Shown here: piece by piece, positions 1-6,742 of the stretch
Layout of the letters: the number at the start of each line of letters is the position of its first letter
How positions within the stretch are numbered: the stretch's first letter is position 1
Source: a virus
Direction: 5' to 3' (one strand)
Virus record (IMG/VR): IMGVR_UViG_3300020183_000055
Span: 1-64,000 of that record
Length of the DNA: 64,000 bases
The notes under the pieces: model-generated
Told to the model about the DNA's origin: nothing
Seen by the model: the letters and a program-made list of their open reading frames with translations, nothing else
Databases searched by the model: none
Translations under genes and position numbers: made by a program

Positions 1-31
1 AAAAAACCCGACCTGAATTGGGCCGGGTTTT
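1..31 (-). terminator. Rho-independent terminator
   Basis: Read on the minus strand, AAAACCCG (24-31) pairs with CGGGTTTT (3-10), extended by a G-T pair and two G-C pairs around a 7-nt loop, and is followed by a run of T. It sits just after the stop of the small lipoprotein gene at 46-204. Confidence 0.75.
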
Positions 32-45
32 AAGCTTGTCCGGAA

Positions 46-204
46 TTACTGGGCCGCAACGATTGAATCTACGGAGGTGGTGTCCGCCGATTCAACTACA
101 GTAGAATCCACTGTTGTCTCCTCGGAAGGAGCAGTTTCTTCTGCGGGGGTAGAACAAGAGCTCAGAATAAAAGCCGAGACAAGCAAGAAAAACAAAATTT
201 TCAT
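46..204 (-). CDS. Small putative lipoprotein
   Basis: This 52-residue protein begins MKILFFLLVSAFILSSC: a short basic start, a hydrophobic stretch and a lipobox (LSSC), so it should be lipidated on the Cys and anchored in a membrane. The mature part is only about 35 residues, rich in Glu, Thr, Ser and Val, without recognisable domains. The reading frame could begin 63 nt earlier, but then the signal sequence would not be N-terminal, so the ATG at 204 is preferred. An AATATATA element lies about 23 nt upstream and a hairpin terminator follows, making it probably monocistronic. The function is unknown; small lipoproteins in phages are sometimes superinfection-exclusion factors or lysis accessories, but nothing here shows that. 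Confidence 0.75.
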   Translation of the reverse strand: MKILFFLLVSAFILSSCSTPAEETAPSEETTVDSTVVESADTTSVDSIVAAQ

Positions 205-227
205 TTTTTTGGTTTTGAGTTTCAAAT

Positions 228-235
228 TATATATT
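228..235 (-). promoter_or_regulatory. Putative phage late promoter element (AATATATA)
   Basis: On the minus strand the element reads AATATATA, 23 nt before the ATG of the lipoprotein gene. It belongs to a recurring family, (G/A)ATATATA, found upstream of many genes here in the sense orientation. Confidence 0.4.
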
Positions 236-263
236 TGAATTGATGAAATGTTCCATGTGAAAT

Positions 264-1628
264 TCAATCTCCAAAATTTTCCAAGAAAAATTTTAAATCT
301 TCAGGAGTACCAAGTCCCCACATTTTTTGAATCTCGTAATTAATAATTTTTTTCCCATCTTTTATGGCCTGGTTGAAAACAGGGCAAACATAAAATTCCC
401 CATTGACTCTAATTTCCTTTTGTATCATAGATTCTGCATATTTAACAAAATCTGAACCTTTTTTCCAAAAATAAAATCCTACAGTAGCTACGTTAGAAAT
501 TGGGTTTTTTTCTGCTACTTCTGTTACCAATCCACTAGAATCTAATTTAGCAAAAGACCACTTGGGATGTGTGGCTTCAAAGGTGACCATTCCGCCATCA
601 GCCTGTGTTTCGTTCATTTTGTACATGAACTCTATGGAATCCCATTCCACAAATTGATCAGAGTTGGCAAAAAAGAGAGGTTGGTCGTTATCAATAAAAG
701 ATTTGGCCAGTAGAGCGGTACAAGCTGCTCCCTCCGTAATTCCTCCCGTTTCAACAATATCACATCCCGGTGCAATCAATTTTAACAATGAATCCAAATT
801 GTAAGTTTCCCTGTGTGATTTTTGAACAACAAAAATGTAATGTGCATCCAAATTTAAATTTTCGACAACCACCTGAATCATCGGTTTCCCATTTACCTCA
901 ATCAGAGGCTTTGGGAAAGTGTAACCAGCTTGTTGGAATCTACTTCCCGCTCCAGCCATGGGAATCAAAACATTTAACTTTTCTTCCTTCCACTTATGGA
1001 TGATTTTGTTTTTTGATTTATTTATTTTTTCTATGTTAGATTGTATATTTTTTAAAGTTACTTCTTCTGGTCCGGAAACTCGAAGAACATTGGAATTGCT
1101 ACGTGAAGCTGCCAATAACCCATACGGCGAATCTTCAACGATTAAAGTTTCTTCTGGGGTAAAACCGAAGGAAGAAATAGCGGACCAATAAATTTCTGGA
1201 TGGGGCTTGCTATTTCTAACATCCTCGTTAGATAAAATTAAATCAAGAAATTCTATAATTCCCAACTTTGACGTGGTGATCAAAACCGTTTTTCGAATTG
1301 AGTTGGAACAAACCGCTATCTTATAATCGGAATTTGAAAGAGATTGGAAAAGATGAATTAATTTATGATCTTGATTTAGGTTCTTTAAGTACTGTGCTGT
1401 CAATTTTTGTTTTTTCTCCCAAATTGATTTATGTTCAGAAGGATTTAAATTCTTTTCCCGCGTTAGAATATCTAATTTTTGATTTGTTTTCAAACCATCA
1501 AATTTTGCAAGATGTTCTTCCCATGAAATTAAGAATTGAGGACCCAAGGCCTCGTTCAAAGTATCGAAGTGCAACTTTTTAGAATTTAAAAGAACACCGT
1601 CAAGATCGAAAATAATTAATTTTATCAT
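264..1628 (-). CDS. HAD hydrolase fused to sugar nucleotidyltransferase
   Basis: This 454-residue protein has two domains. Residues 1-215 are a HAD-superfamily phosphatase: the nucleophile motif DLDGVLLNS is at the N-terminus, a CSNS motif II follows, then a conserved Lys in NSKPHPE and the acidic motif VEDSPYG. Residues 219-454 are a GT-A-fold nucleotidyltransferase with the signature GAGSRF and PKPLIEVNGKPMI, as in enzymes that make NDP-sugars or activate capsule precursors. Such a protein could dephosphorylate or isomerise a sugar phosphate and then activate it, feeding the nearby glycan genes; the substrate cannot be read from sequence. In the second domain the usual G-D is replaced by NSDQ. 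It opens a cluster with an FkbM methyltransferase, a cupin and a glycosyltransferase-like gene. Confidence 0.85.
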   Translation of the reverse strand: MIKLIIFDLDGVLLNSKKLHFDTLNEALGPQFLISWEEHLAKFDGLKTNQKLDILTREKNLNPSEHKSIWEKKQKLTAQYLKNLNQDHKLIHLFQSLSNSDYKIAVCSNSIRKTVLITTSKLGIIEFLDLILSNEDVRNSKPHPEIYWSAISSFGFTPEETLIVEDSPYGLLAASRSNSNVLRVSGPEEVTLKNIQSNIEKINKSKNKIIHKWKEEKLNVLIPMAGAGSRFQQAGYTFPKPLIEVNGKPMIQVVVENLNLDAHYIFVVQKSHRETYNLDSLLKLIAPGCDIVETGGITEGAACTALLAKSFIDNDQPLFFANSDQFVEWDSIEFMYKMNETQADGGMVTFEATHPKWSFAKLDSSGLVTEVAEKNPISNVATVGFYFWKKGSDFVKYAESMIQKEIRVNGEFYVCPVFNQAIKDGKKIINYEIQKMWGLGTPEDLKFFLENFGD

Positions 1629-1640
1629 TCTGAATTTTAA

Positions 1641-1886
1641 TTAGGTGGAAGAAGATCCATATTCCATTTCAAGATAAGACATTTCAATTTCTGCTTTTTT
1701 CTGGTCATATCCAAATTCACTACGAATCAAATTAACTCCATATTGTCTCCACTCGGAAAGTAATTCTCCTTTTAATGGAAAATTCAAATTCCAATAAGGA
1801 TCTCTACTTAAAACTTCTTGTTTTAGATCAAGATAAATTCTGTGTCTCTCTTTGAGAGCTGTAAAAATTTTGGATTTGTTTGACAT
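1641..1886 (-). CDS. Hypothetical protein (81 aa)
   Basis: An 81-residue, charged, probably helical protein with no motif I recognise; the C-terminal half (FGYDQKKAEIEMSYLEMEYG) is rich in Glu, Lys and Tyr. It lies 12 nt upstream of the HAD-nucleotidyltransferase gene on the same strand and is probably co-transcribed with it. Its ATG is preceded by an A/T-rich leader, as usual in this genome. It could be a small accessory protein of the sugar cluster; there is no direct evidence for any role. Confidence 0.6.
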   Translation of the reverse strand: MSNKSKIFTALKERHRIYLDLKQEVLSRDPYWNLNFPLKGELLSEWRQYGVNLIRSEFGYDQKKAEIEMSYLEMEYGSSST

Positions 1887-1950
1887 AGAAATATGAATTA
1901 TAATTTTATTGTAATTTTAGTGATTTGTGATTCTGTTTTTTCTTTTGTTT

Positions 1951-1990
1951 AAATTTTCCAATCTTTTTCAGTTATTTTATTTGTATTTAT
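1951..1990 (-). pseudogene. Remnant duplicate of the start of the FkbM gene
   Basis: These 40 bases match the first 40 bases of the neighbouring FkbM gene (2631-2670) at 35 of 40 positions. In the corresponding frame the remnant would read NTNKITEKDWKI followed by a stop, against NTNKMTGKDWKL in the gene. The original ATG has become ATA, and the FkbM stop codon lies inside the copy. It looks like the scar of a tandem gene duplication whose second copy was deleted. Confidence 0.6.
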
Positions 1991-2670
1991 TGTTGATTTA
2001 CGAAATAAAACATCGTCTGATATTCCCCATTATTATTTACGTCCCAATAAAAAGAATGTCTAACTTTTCCTGGTATAAAGAAATTTTCATTACGGGCAGG
2101 GTCGTGCATCTCCACTGCTATTTTGTTGATTTTATTTAGGATTGATTCATCCAAATTTAAAAGTAAATCATATTCACCTCCTTCTATGTCACACTTTAAA
2201 AAATCAATTTTTTCCAAATTGAAAATTTTGAAAACATCCTCAATCTGCAAATAAAGAGGATTGTGTTTTGGCGACCATACATTTGTGGGTTCTAAAGATT
2301 TTCCCAAAATAGAAGCATTTAAATATTTTACATTGTCGTGTTCTTTTGTATTTTCAACAAGACAAGAAAAAATTTCATAACCTCCCTCTATTGCTATTAC
2401 TTCTTTACATTTTTTTGCAGCTAGGTGGGTGAAAAAACCTACATTTGCTCCCAAATCAACCACCACGTCACCCGAATCTAGTTTGCAACCCCACATTTCA
2501 TAAATGCAGTTAGTTTCGGAATATTCCCATCCATAAATTTCTTTAAAGAAAAATTCATAATGAATAAAATGGTTGGAACTTAAAACAAAATCAAGATTTT
2601 GATTCCAATAGTAATTGGATTTATCCGAATAAAGTTTCCAATCTTTTCCCGTCATTTTATTTGTATTCAT
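1987..2670 (-). CDS. FkbM-family methyltransferase
   Basis: A 227-residue class I SAM-dependent methyltransferase. The glycine-rich SAM loop is VVDLGANVGFFTHLA, followed by the acidic strand end VIAIEGG, and later KIDFLKCDIEGGEYDLL, the IDxxKxDIEGxE-like block typical of FkbM proteins, which O-methylate sugars or other small molecules. A TTG 21 nt upstream is in frame, but the ATG at 2670 is chosen because it forms an ATGA overlap with the stop of the cupin gene, giving translational coupling. With the cupin and the nucleotidyltransferase it suggests a short pathway for a modified sugar on the virion, the host surface or DNA; the target is unknown. Confidence 0.85.
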   Translation of the reverse strand: MNTNKMTGKDWKLYSDKSNYYWNQNLDFVLSSNHFIHYEFFFKEIYGWEYSETNCIYEMWGCKLDSGDVVVDLGANVGFFTHLAAKKCKEVIAIEGGYEIFSCLVENTKEHDNVKYLNASILGKSLEPTNVWSPKHNPLYLQIEDVFKIFNLEKIDFLKCDIEGGEYDLLLNLDESILNKINKIAVEMHDPARNENFFIPGKVRHSFYWDVNNNGEYQTMFYFVNQQ

Positions 2671-3092
2671 TTTTGGCTGTCCCCTTTCCAAACCCGATAT
2701 GAATCCTCGTCAAAGTGTTGAGTAGAAACCTCGAAAATTATTCCATCTGTTATTGCCTCCAATTGATGTGGCTGGCCGGGCATTTGCCGAACTGAATCAC
2801 CTTTTTCTAATCTTGTTTCACCAACTTCGGCATTTCTGGTGTCGATATATCTATATAAAAAAGTTCCCTCTTGTACATACCAAGTTTCATCTTTGATCAA
2901 ATGATAGTGCATTGAAAATTTGGCTTCAGCCTTAAAACAAAGAAGTTTTCCACAATAAAGTTCGTTGTTTTCAAAGACGACCTCATATCCCCATCCTTTA
3001 GGAACGTTACAGCTAGGACATTCGATCACATTGAAAATATGAGGAGGTCGCATTTCAACAGGACCGACTGGTGGATTTGGAAGTCTAGCCAT
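2667..3092 (-). CDS. Cupin-fold protein (sugar isomerase/epimerase-like)
   Basis: A 141-residue single-domain cupin. Motif 1 is visible as KFSMHYHLIKDETWYVQEG (HxH with a downstream Glu) and motif 2 as MPGQPHQLEA. The KGWGYEVVF entry resembles the KPWGxE block of type II phosphomannose isomerases and related sugar cupins, so a metal-dependent sugar isomerase, or a sensor of sugar phosphates, is the best guess. Two N-terminal Cys (ECPSC) could bind metal. The gene overlaps the FkbM methyltransferase by 4 nt (ATGA) and is first of the short operon running leftwards to the HAD-nucleotidyltransferase. Confidence 0.8.
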   Translation of the reverse strand: MARLPNPPVGPVEMRPPHIFNVIECPSCNVPKGWGYEVVFENNELYCGKLLCFKAEAKFSMHYHLIKDETWYVQEGTFLYRYIDTRNAEVGETRLEKGDSVRQMPGQPHQLEAITDGIIFEVSTQHFDEDSYRVWKGDSQK

Positions 3093-3108
3093 TGTGATTT
3101 CAAAATTT

Positions 3109-3116
3109 GATATATA
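3109..3116 (-). promoter_or_regulatory. Possible promoter element (ATATAT core)
   Basis: On the minus strand AATTATATATCAAA lies 16 nt before the cupin ATG. The core is the same ATATAT, but the flanks fit the (G/A)ATATATA consensus less well in this orientation, and the plus strand also reads GATATATA here toward the gene at 3184. Confidence 0.3.
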
Positions 3117-3183
3117 ATTTTATGTACTTTATGGAAAAGTTTTCGGAGTTTGGGTTATATTTGTGTAAATAATTTTCAAATCT

Positions 3184-3390
3184 GTGGAATTATCTAAATA
3201 CATAAATCAGTTAAAATCTTTAATTTTATCTTTGGAATTATCTAACTCCGAGGAAGAAAAAAGTCAAATTTTGAAAAATATGAAAGATCTGTGCGAAAAA
3301 ATTTCTGATGAAATAGAAAAAAATCAAGCAACTACAGATTTGATTATTTCTCAACTTAAACAAGAAAATTCGAGATTAAACAGGATTTAG
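3184..3390 (+). CDS. Small coiled-coil protein, plus strand
   Basis: A 68-residue protein predicted to be almost entirely helical: Leu, Ile, Glu and Lys in heptad-like spacing over its whole length (ending in SQLKQENSRLNRI), so probably a coiled coil. It starts with GTG and has no Shine-Dalgarno sequence. It is isolated on the plus strand between two minus-strand genes and ends 2 nt before the convergent stop of the gene at 3392. The exact fit between neighbours and the non-random composition argue for a real gene, but the GTG start and lack of family leave doubt. Its function is unknown. Confidence 0.5.
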   Translation: MELSKYINQLKSLILSLELSNSEEEKSQILKNMKDLCEKISDEIEKNQATTDLIISQLKQENSRLNRI

Positions 3391-3391
3391 A

Positions 3392-4360
3392 TTACCTCCA
3401 TTCTATTTTAGTAGATCCAACCCAAAAATCATACATTTCTTTATTCGATAAATCTATTTCTTCTATTTTTTCCTCGTATTCAATTTTAATTTTTTCTGGA
3501 TTACCAATTTTTCTCAAAATCCAGGTTTGGGAATTTATTTCAATTTCTTCTCTAATAGAGTCTAATGTCAAGTTCAATTTTATGCAATTTGGGCTAACGT
3601 TGTAACAAAAAAAATCCAAATTCTCTGGACCTTCCTGATAGAAACAGATTTCTAAACTCTTATTCAATTTATCGCGAGAAATTCTGTTTTCAAGTCCCAA
3701 ATTTTCCTTTTCTATACGATGTATTTTTTCCGGTTGAAAAAATGTTTCCGTAACTCTTTCCCCGCAAAAATCATAAGACCGGATCAGATCAAATAAATCT
3801 TCGGTTTGTAAAAAAAGAATTTTATTCTTTAATGAACTGATTCTGAAAGAAAAGAAATTTCCAAGCAAATGATTAATTGGATCTTTTTTTTGCCAAAAAC
3901 AAACTAAATCTGTATCTAAATCTTTTGTTAATATTTCATAAAATTGGTTGGAGACTTCATTTTTCCAATTATAATCATATTCAATATAATGAAGAATATC
4001 ATACCCAAAAGATTTTGCCATCAAAGTCCCTCTCTGTAACAATTTCAAACAGGCTATTCCATAATTATCAGTATTTCCCCACAAAAAATTAGAAGATGAA
4101 ATTTTAAAATTACCAAAATTCCAAAAGTAAAAATTTCTATGACCATATCCTTCCGTATGAATTTTATATTTAGGAATTAAATAGTTATCTGAATCATAAA
4201 CATAGAATTTAGATTCTTTGGTCAGAAATTCAGGGATTGGAGAATGGCTAACAATCGCAAATTCCTTTTTTTCCTTTCTTAAATTTCCTATGAGCTCACT
4301 GATAAAAGAAAGCTGGATTTCATCAGAAATGTGTGCGGCAACAAGAAAAATTTCTTTCAT
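3392..4360 (-). CDS. Putative glycosyltransferase-like protein
   Basis: A 322-residue soluble protein. The start, MKEIFLVAAHISDEIQLSFI, then a segment about returning to 'SHSPIP' and 'YDSDNYLIP', resembles N-termini of GT-A-like glycosyltransferases found in T4-like and algal viruses, and YDILHYIEYDYNWK would supply the acidic (DxD-like) metal site around residues 120-140. There is no membrane segment. It ends convergently with the small coiled-coil gene and lies immediately downstream of two tRNA genes. With the carbamoyltransferase, FkbM methyltransferase and nucleotidyltransferase it makes a glycan or base-modification island. The acceptor is unknown, and the assignment rests on pattern, not on a clear signature. 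Confidence 0.5.
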   Translation of the reverse strand: MKEIFLVAAHISDEIQLSFISELIGNLRKEKKEFAIVSHSPIPEFLTKESKFYVYDSDNYLIPKYKIHTEGYGHRNFYFWNFGNFKISSSNFLWGNTDNYGIACLKLLQRGTLMAKSFGYDILHYIEYDYNWKNEVSNQFYEILTKDLDTDLVCFWQKKDPINHLLGNFFSFRISSLKNKILFLQTEDLFDLIRSYDFCGERVTETFFQPEKIHRIEKENLGLENRISRDKLNKSLEICFYQEGPENLDFFCYNVSPNCIKLNLTLDSIREEIEINSQTWILRKIGNPEKIKIEYEEKIEEIDLSNKEMYDFWVGSTKIEWR

Positions 4361-4374
4361 CTAATTAAGATTAG

Positions 4375-4447
4375 AGCGGGAGACGAGGTTCGAACCCGCG
4401 ACCTACAGCTTGGAAGGCTGTCGCTCTACCAACTGAGCTACTCCCGC
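4375..4447 (-). tRNA. tRNA-Gly (anticodon TCC)
   Basis: A 73-nt cloverleaf on the minus strand: acceptor GCGGGAG/CTCCCGC with 7 perfect pairs, D arm AGCTCAGTTGGTAGAGC, anticodon loop CTTCCAA with TCC (reads GGA), and T loop TTCGAAC. The discriminator base is T, and no CCA is encoded. GGA is a common Gly codon in this AT-rich genome. Confidence 0.93.
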
Positions 4448-4453
4448 TTGGTG

Positions 4454-4540
4454 CGGGGGCTCAGGGATTCGAACCCCGGTTACGGTTCCCCGTAAAACAG
4501 TTTTCAAGACTGTCGCATTCGACCGCTCTGCCAAACCTCC
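4454..4540 (-). tRNA. tRNA-Ser (anticodon TGA)
   Basis: An 87-nt class II tRNA on the minus strand: acceptor GGAGGTT, D arm starting TGGCAGAGCGGTCGAA, anticodon loop CTTGAAA with TGA (reads TCA), a long variable arm (ACGGGGAACCGT) and T loop TTCGAAT. The discriminator is G, as expected for Ser. Pairing GGAGGTT with AGCCCCC leaves an A-C mismatch at the third pair and a T-G wobble at the sixth, so the acceptor stem is weak. It lies 6 nt upstream of the tRNA-Gly and is probably co-transcribed. Confidence 0.88.
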
Positions 4541-4581
4541 GTTTTTGTTTTTATGTGTATTCAAGTAAAAGTTTCTTTTAT

Positions 4582-6195
4582 TCAATCTAATTTTGAAAAA
4601 ATTAAATTTCCTATGACCAACTCATCAACAATTCCCGTTTCAAGATGTGCAAAAGCTTCCGATGGTTTACAAACAATTGGCTCTTCGTGTACATTGAATG
4701 ATGTGTTCAAAAGTAAAGGAATTCCGGTCAACAAATAAAATTCATTGATAATCTCGTGAAATTTTGGATTGTTTTCAAATTTAACAATTTGTGCTCTGGC
4801 GGTTTTATCAATCGGATGAACCACCGCTGGGATCCTATCTATCCAATCCGGTTTAGTGTTATAAAGCATAGTCATAAATTCTCCGGTATAATTAGATTTG
4901 GAGCATTCGAAAATTTCTTGTGCTTTTTCGAATAAAACCGATGGAGCAAAAGGCATGAAATCATTCCTTTGAAGTCTATCATTAACCTTCTTGTAAGTCG
5001 AATTCAAACCAGGATGCGCCAAAATACTTCTATTACCTAATGCTCTAGGACCATGTTCATATCCATCTTGAAAAAAACCAATAATCTTTCCCTCGGATAA
5101 GGACTTTGCAACATCCGAAACCACATATTTCTTGGCCCCAAATTTCCGATTATCCCATTGGGAAATTACCTCATCAGACGAAAAAGAACTTCCCCAAAAT
5201 ACATTTTGTATTTTTCTCGGCCTGAAGTCAGAATTTATTTTTCTGTATGCACCAATACAAGATCCCACAGAAATACCTTCGTCTGACATTGGTGGCATGA
5301 CAAAAACCTCATCCACCCAATCCAGATCATTCAGTCTTTTATTTACTTTGATGTTTGCAAAAACACCGCCGGATAAAACCAATTTTCTAGCAAAGGGAAA
5401 TTCAGAATGCAAACTTTCAACAATCTCCACTATTCTATTTTCGAAAGCCAATTGTGCGTTGTATGCCAAATCTTGTTTTTCATTTTTCCAAAATCTACCT
5501 CCAATCAAATTGTAAAAATTTTGATTCAAAGTTTTGACCATCTGGTCCAAAGAAATAAATCTTGTGTGATAACCTTCTCCCCTAATTAGGTCATAAAAAA
5601 GGTCATAATAATTCTGGTTAAATTTGCCATGTGATGACATGCCAACTACTTTACCCTCATCCTTAACCCTTTTGAATTCTAAAAAATCGGTGACTATAGA
5701 ATAAAATAATCCTAAAGAAGCCATAGATCCCTCTTCGCCTACCCCCGAAATTTCAGAAATTAATAATAATTCGCCATTTTTACCCAAATAATATTTTCCT
5801 GATGCTCCAAAACCAGCCCCATCCAAAACTATATTCAAACAATCTTCTTCGAATCCGCTGAAATAATATGCTCCCAAAGCATGACACTCGTGATGGTCAA
5901 ATTTAAAAAATTTGTTTGGATCTTGAAAGGAAATACCTACACAAGACAAAACATATTGTATTTCTTCAAATGAATTATGGGATGATACTAGGTCAATATC
6001 TTCCCATTTTATTCCAATCCTGCCAAACAATTCATTTAAGGACATCTGTGGAAATCTGAACCAATTATTATAAAAGTCAACATACGGTTTAACTCTAGAA
6101 TGTCTTTCCTCCTCCAAGCAGAAAACGACTTTTCCGTTTTCCAGCAAGCTTATTGAACTAGAATGAGCTCCATAAGAAATTCCTAAAATTTTCAC
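4582..6195 (-). CDS. Carbamoyltransferase, NodU/TobZ family
   Basis: A 537-residue enzyme that by family would move a carbamoyl group from carbamoyl phosphate, with ATP, onto a hydroxyl of a sugar or nucleoside. The N-terminal Kae1-like ASKHA domain starts MKILGISYGAHSSSISLLE; the metal-binding HHECHALGAY block and the LDGAGFGASG block follow. The C-terminal part has FGPRALG-type sequence (EHGPRALGNRSILA) and the conserved DFMPFAPSV and LLLNTSFNVHEEPIV blocks, so all family hallmarks are present and the length is normal. It precedes the two tRNAs. Relatives in phages are linked to DNA base hypermodification or to glycan decoration; neighbouring sugar genes fit either, but no base hydroxylase is visible in the window. 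Confidence 0.9.
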   Translation of the reverse strand: MKILGISYGAHSSSISLLENGKVVFCLEEERHSRVKPYVDFYNNWFRFPQMSLNELFGRIGIKWEDIDLVSSHNSFEEIQYVLSCVGISFQDPNKFFKFDHHECHALGAYYFSGFEEDCLNIVLDGAGFGASGKYYLGKNGELLLISEISGVGEEGSMASLGLFYSIVTDFLEFKRVKDEGKVVGMSSHGKFNQNYYDLFYDLIRGEGYHTRFISLDQMVKTLNQNFYNLIGGRFWKNEKQDLAYNAQLAFENRIVEIVESLHSEFPFARKLVLSGGVFANIKVNKRLNDLDWVDEVFVMPPMSDEGISVGSCIGAYRKINSDFRPRKIQNVFWGSSFSSDEVISQWDNRKFGAKKYVVSDVAKSLSEGKIIGFFQDGYEHGPRALGNRSILAHPGLNSTYKKVNDRLQRNDFMPFAPSVLFEKAQEIFECSKSNYTGEFMTMLYNTKPDWIDRIPAVVHPIDKTARAQIVKFENNPKFHEIINEFYLLTGIPLLLNTSFNVHEEPIVCKPSEAFAHLETGIVDELVIGNLIFSKLD

Positions 6196-6210
6196 GATAT
6201 AAGTTTAAAT

Positions 6211-6226
6211 CAAGGCGTAGTTCTGC
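6211..6226. repeat. Left copy of a 16-nt inverted repeat flanking the gene at 6231
   Basis: CAAGGCGTAGTTCTGC here is the exact reverse complement of 6645-6660. An 8-nt arm, GATATAAG at 6196-6203, is also repeated inverted at 6665-6672, with a spacer of 7 nt here and 4 nt there. The two copies bracket the small gene 6231-6623. Confidence 0.8.
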
Positions 6227-6230
6227 GATT

Positions 6231-6623
6231 TTATCCCCCTGTCTGGGAATTTTTTTTGTTTGAAATTTCGTTGAGCCTCATTTGGCTCAACTCGTAATTT
6301 GCATTCACCTGAGCCCAGAGCTTATCGCATCTGGAATCCAACTGCTTTTGTAAGGATTCGAATTGTTCTCTTCCCGATCTGATTCCGATTTCTTCTCGTT
6401 TATTGATTTCGTCGAGAACTTCATCGATCCGATTGTGGATGTAAGAATCATCGGAGTGTAAATTGTTCCTTGTAATTTCAATCTCTTTCATGACCGATTC
6501 GATGTGGCCGGAGATTTTGATTGTGATTTTTCGGTCTAAATCCGAATTCATCTTAAACACACCCGCCACGGTGACCAAGACCACCACGGTAAGCGCACCT
6601 AAAAGAAAATAAAATATTGCCAT
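6231..6623 (-). CDS. Membrane-anchored coiled-coil protein
   Basis: A 130-residue protein with one N-terminal transmembrane segment (about residues 3-23, AIFYFLLGALTVVVLVTVAG) followed by a charged, helical, probably coiled-coil domain of about 100 residues and a polar tail. The topology suggests a single-pass inner-membrane protein with a long helical arm, as in phage spanin components or holin-associated proteins, but it sits far from an endolysin and I cannot assign it. It is bracketed by a 16-nt perfect inverted repeat, one copy upstream of its start and the other just past its stop, and is divergent from the ClpC-like gene. Confidence 0.7.
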   Translation of the reverse strand: MAIFYFLLGALTVVVLVTVAGVFKMNSDLDRKITIKISGHIESVMKEIEITRNNLHSDDSYIHNRIDEVLDEINKREEIGIRSGREQFESLQKQLDSRCDKLWAQVNANYELSQMRLNEISNKKNSQTGG

Positions 6624-6644
6624 AATTTTTAAATTTTTTTTGAA

Positions 6645-6660
6645 GCAGAACTACGCCTTG
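6645..6660. repeat. Right copy of the 16-nt inverted repeat
   Basis: GCAGAACTACGCCTTG is the exact reverse complement of 6211-6226. On the minus strand it lies 22 nt upstream of the 6623 start codon, just after a GATATAAG element at 6665-6672 that may be a promoter for that gene. Confidence 0.8.
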
Positions 6661-6715
6661 TTTTCTTATATCCCATAATTAAATTATGTTTCTTAGTACT
6701 TTCGAATCTTTTGAA

Positions 6716-6723
6716 GATATATA
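6716..6723 (+). promoter_or_regulatory. Putative phage late promoter element (GATATATA)
   Basis: The sequence GAAGATATATAAG lies 19 nt before the ATG of the ClpC-like gene on the plus strand. It is one of the best matches to the recurring element, in a plus-strand context. Confidence 0.5.
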
Positions 6724-6742
6724 AGAAATAAAAAAAAATTCG

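Noticed and set aside
4403-4585. 60-residue open frame on the minus strand ending ...GVAQLVERQPSKL
   Set aside because: It overlaps both tRNA genes; translating tRNA-Ser and tRNA-Gly gives this familiar artefact.
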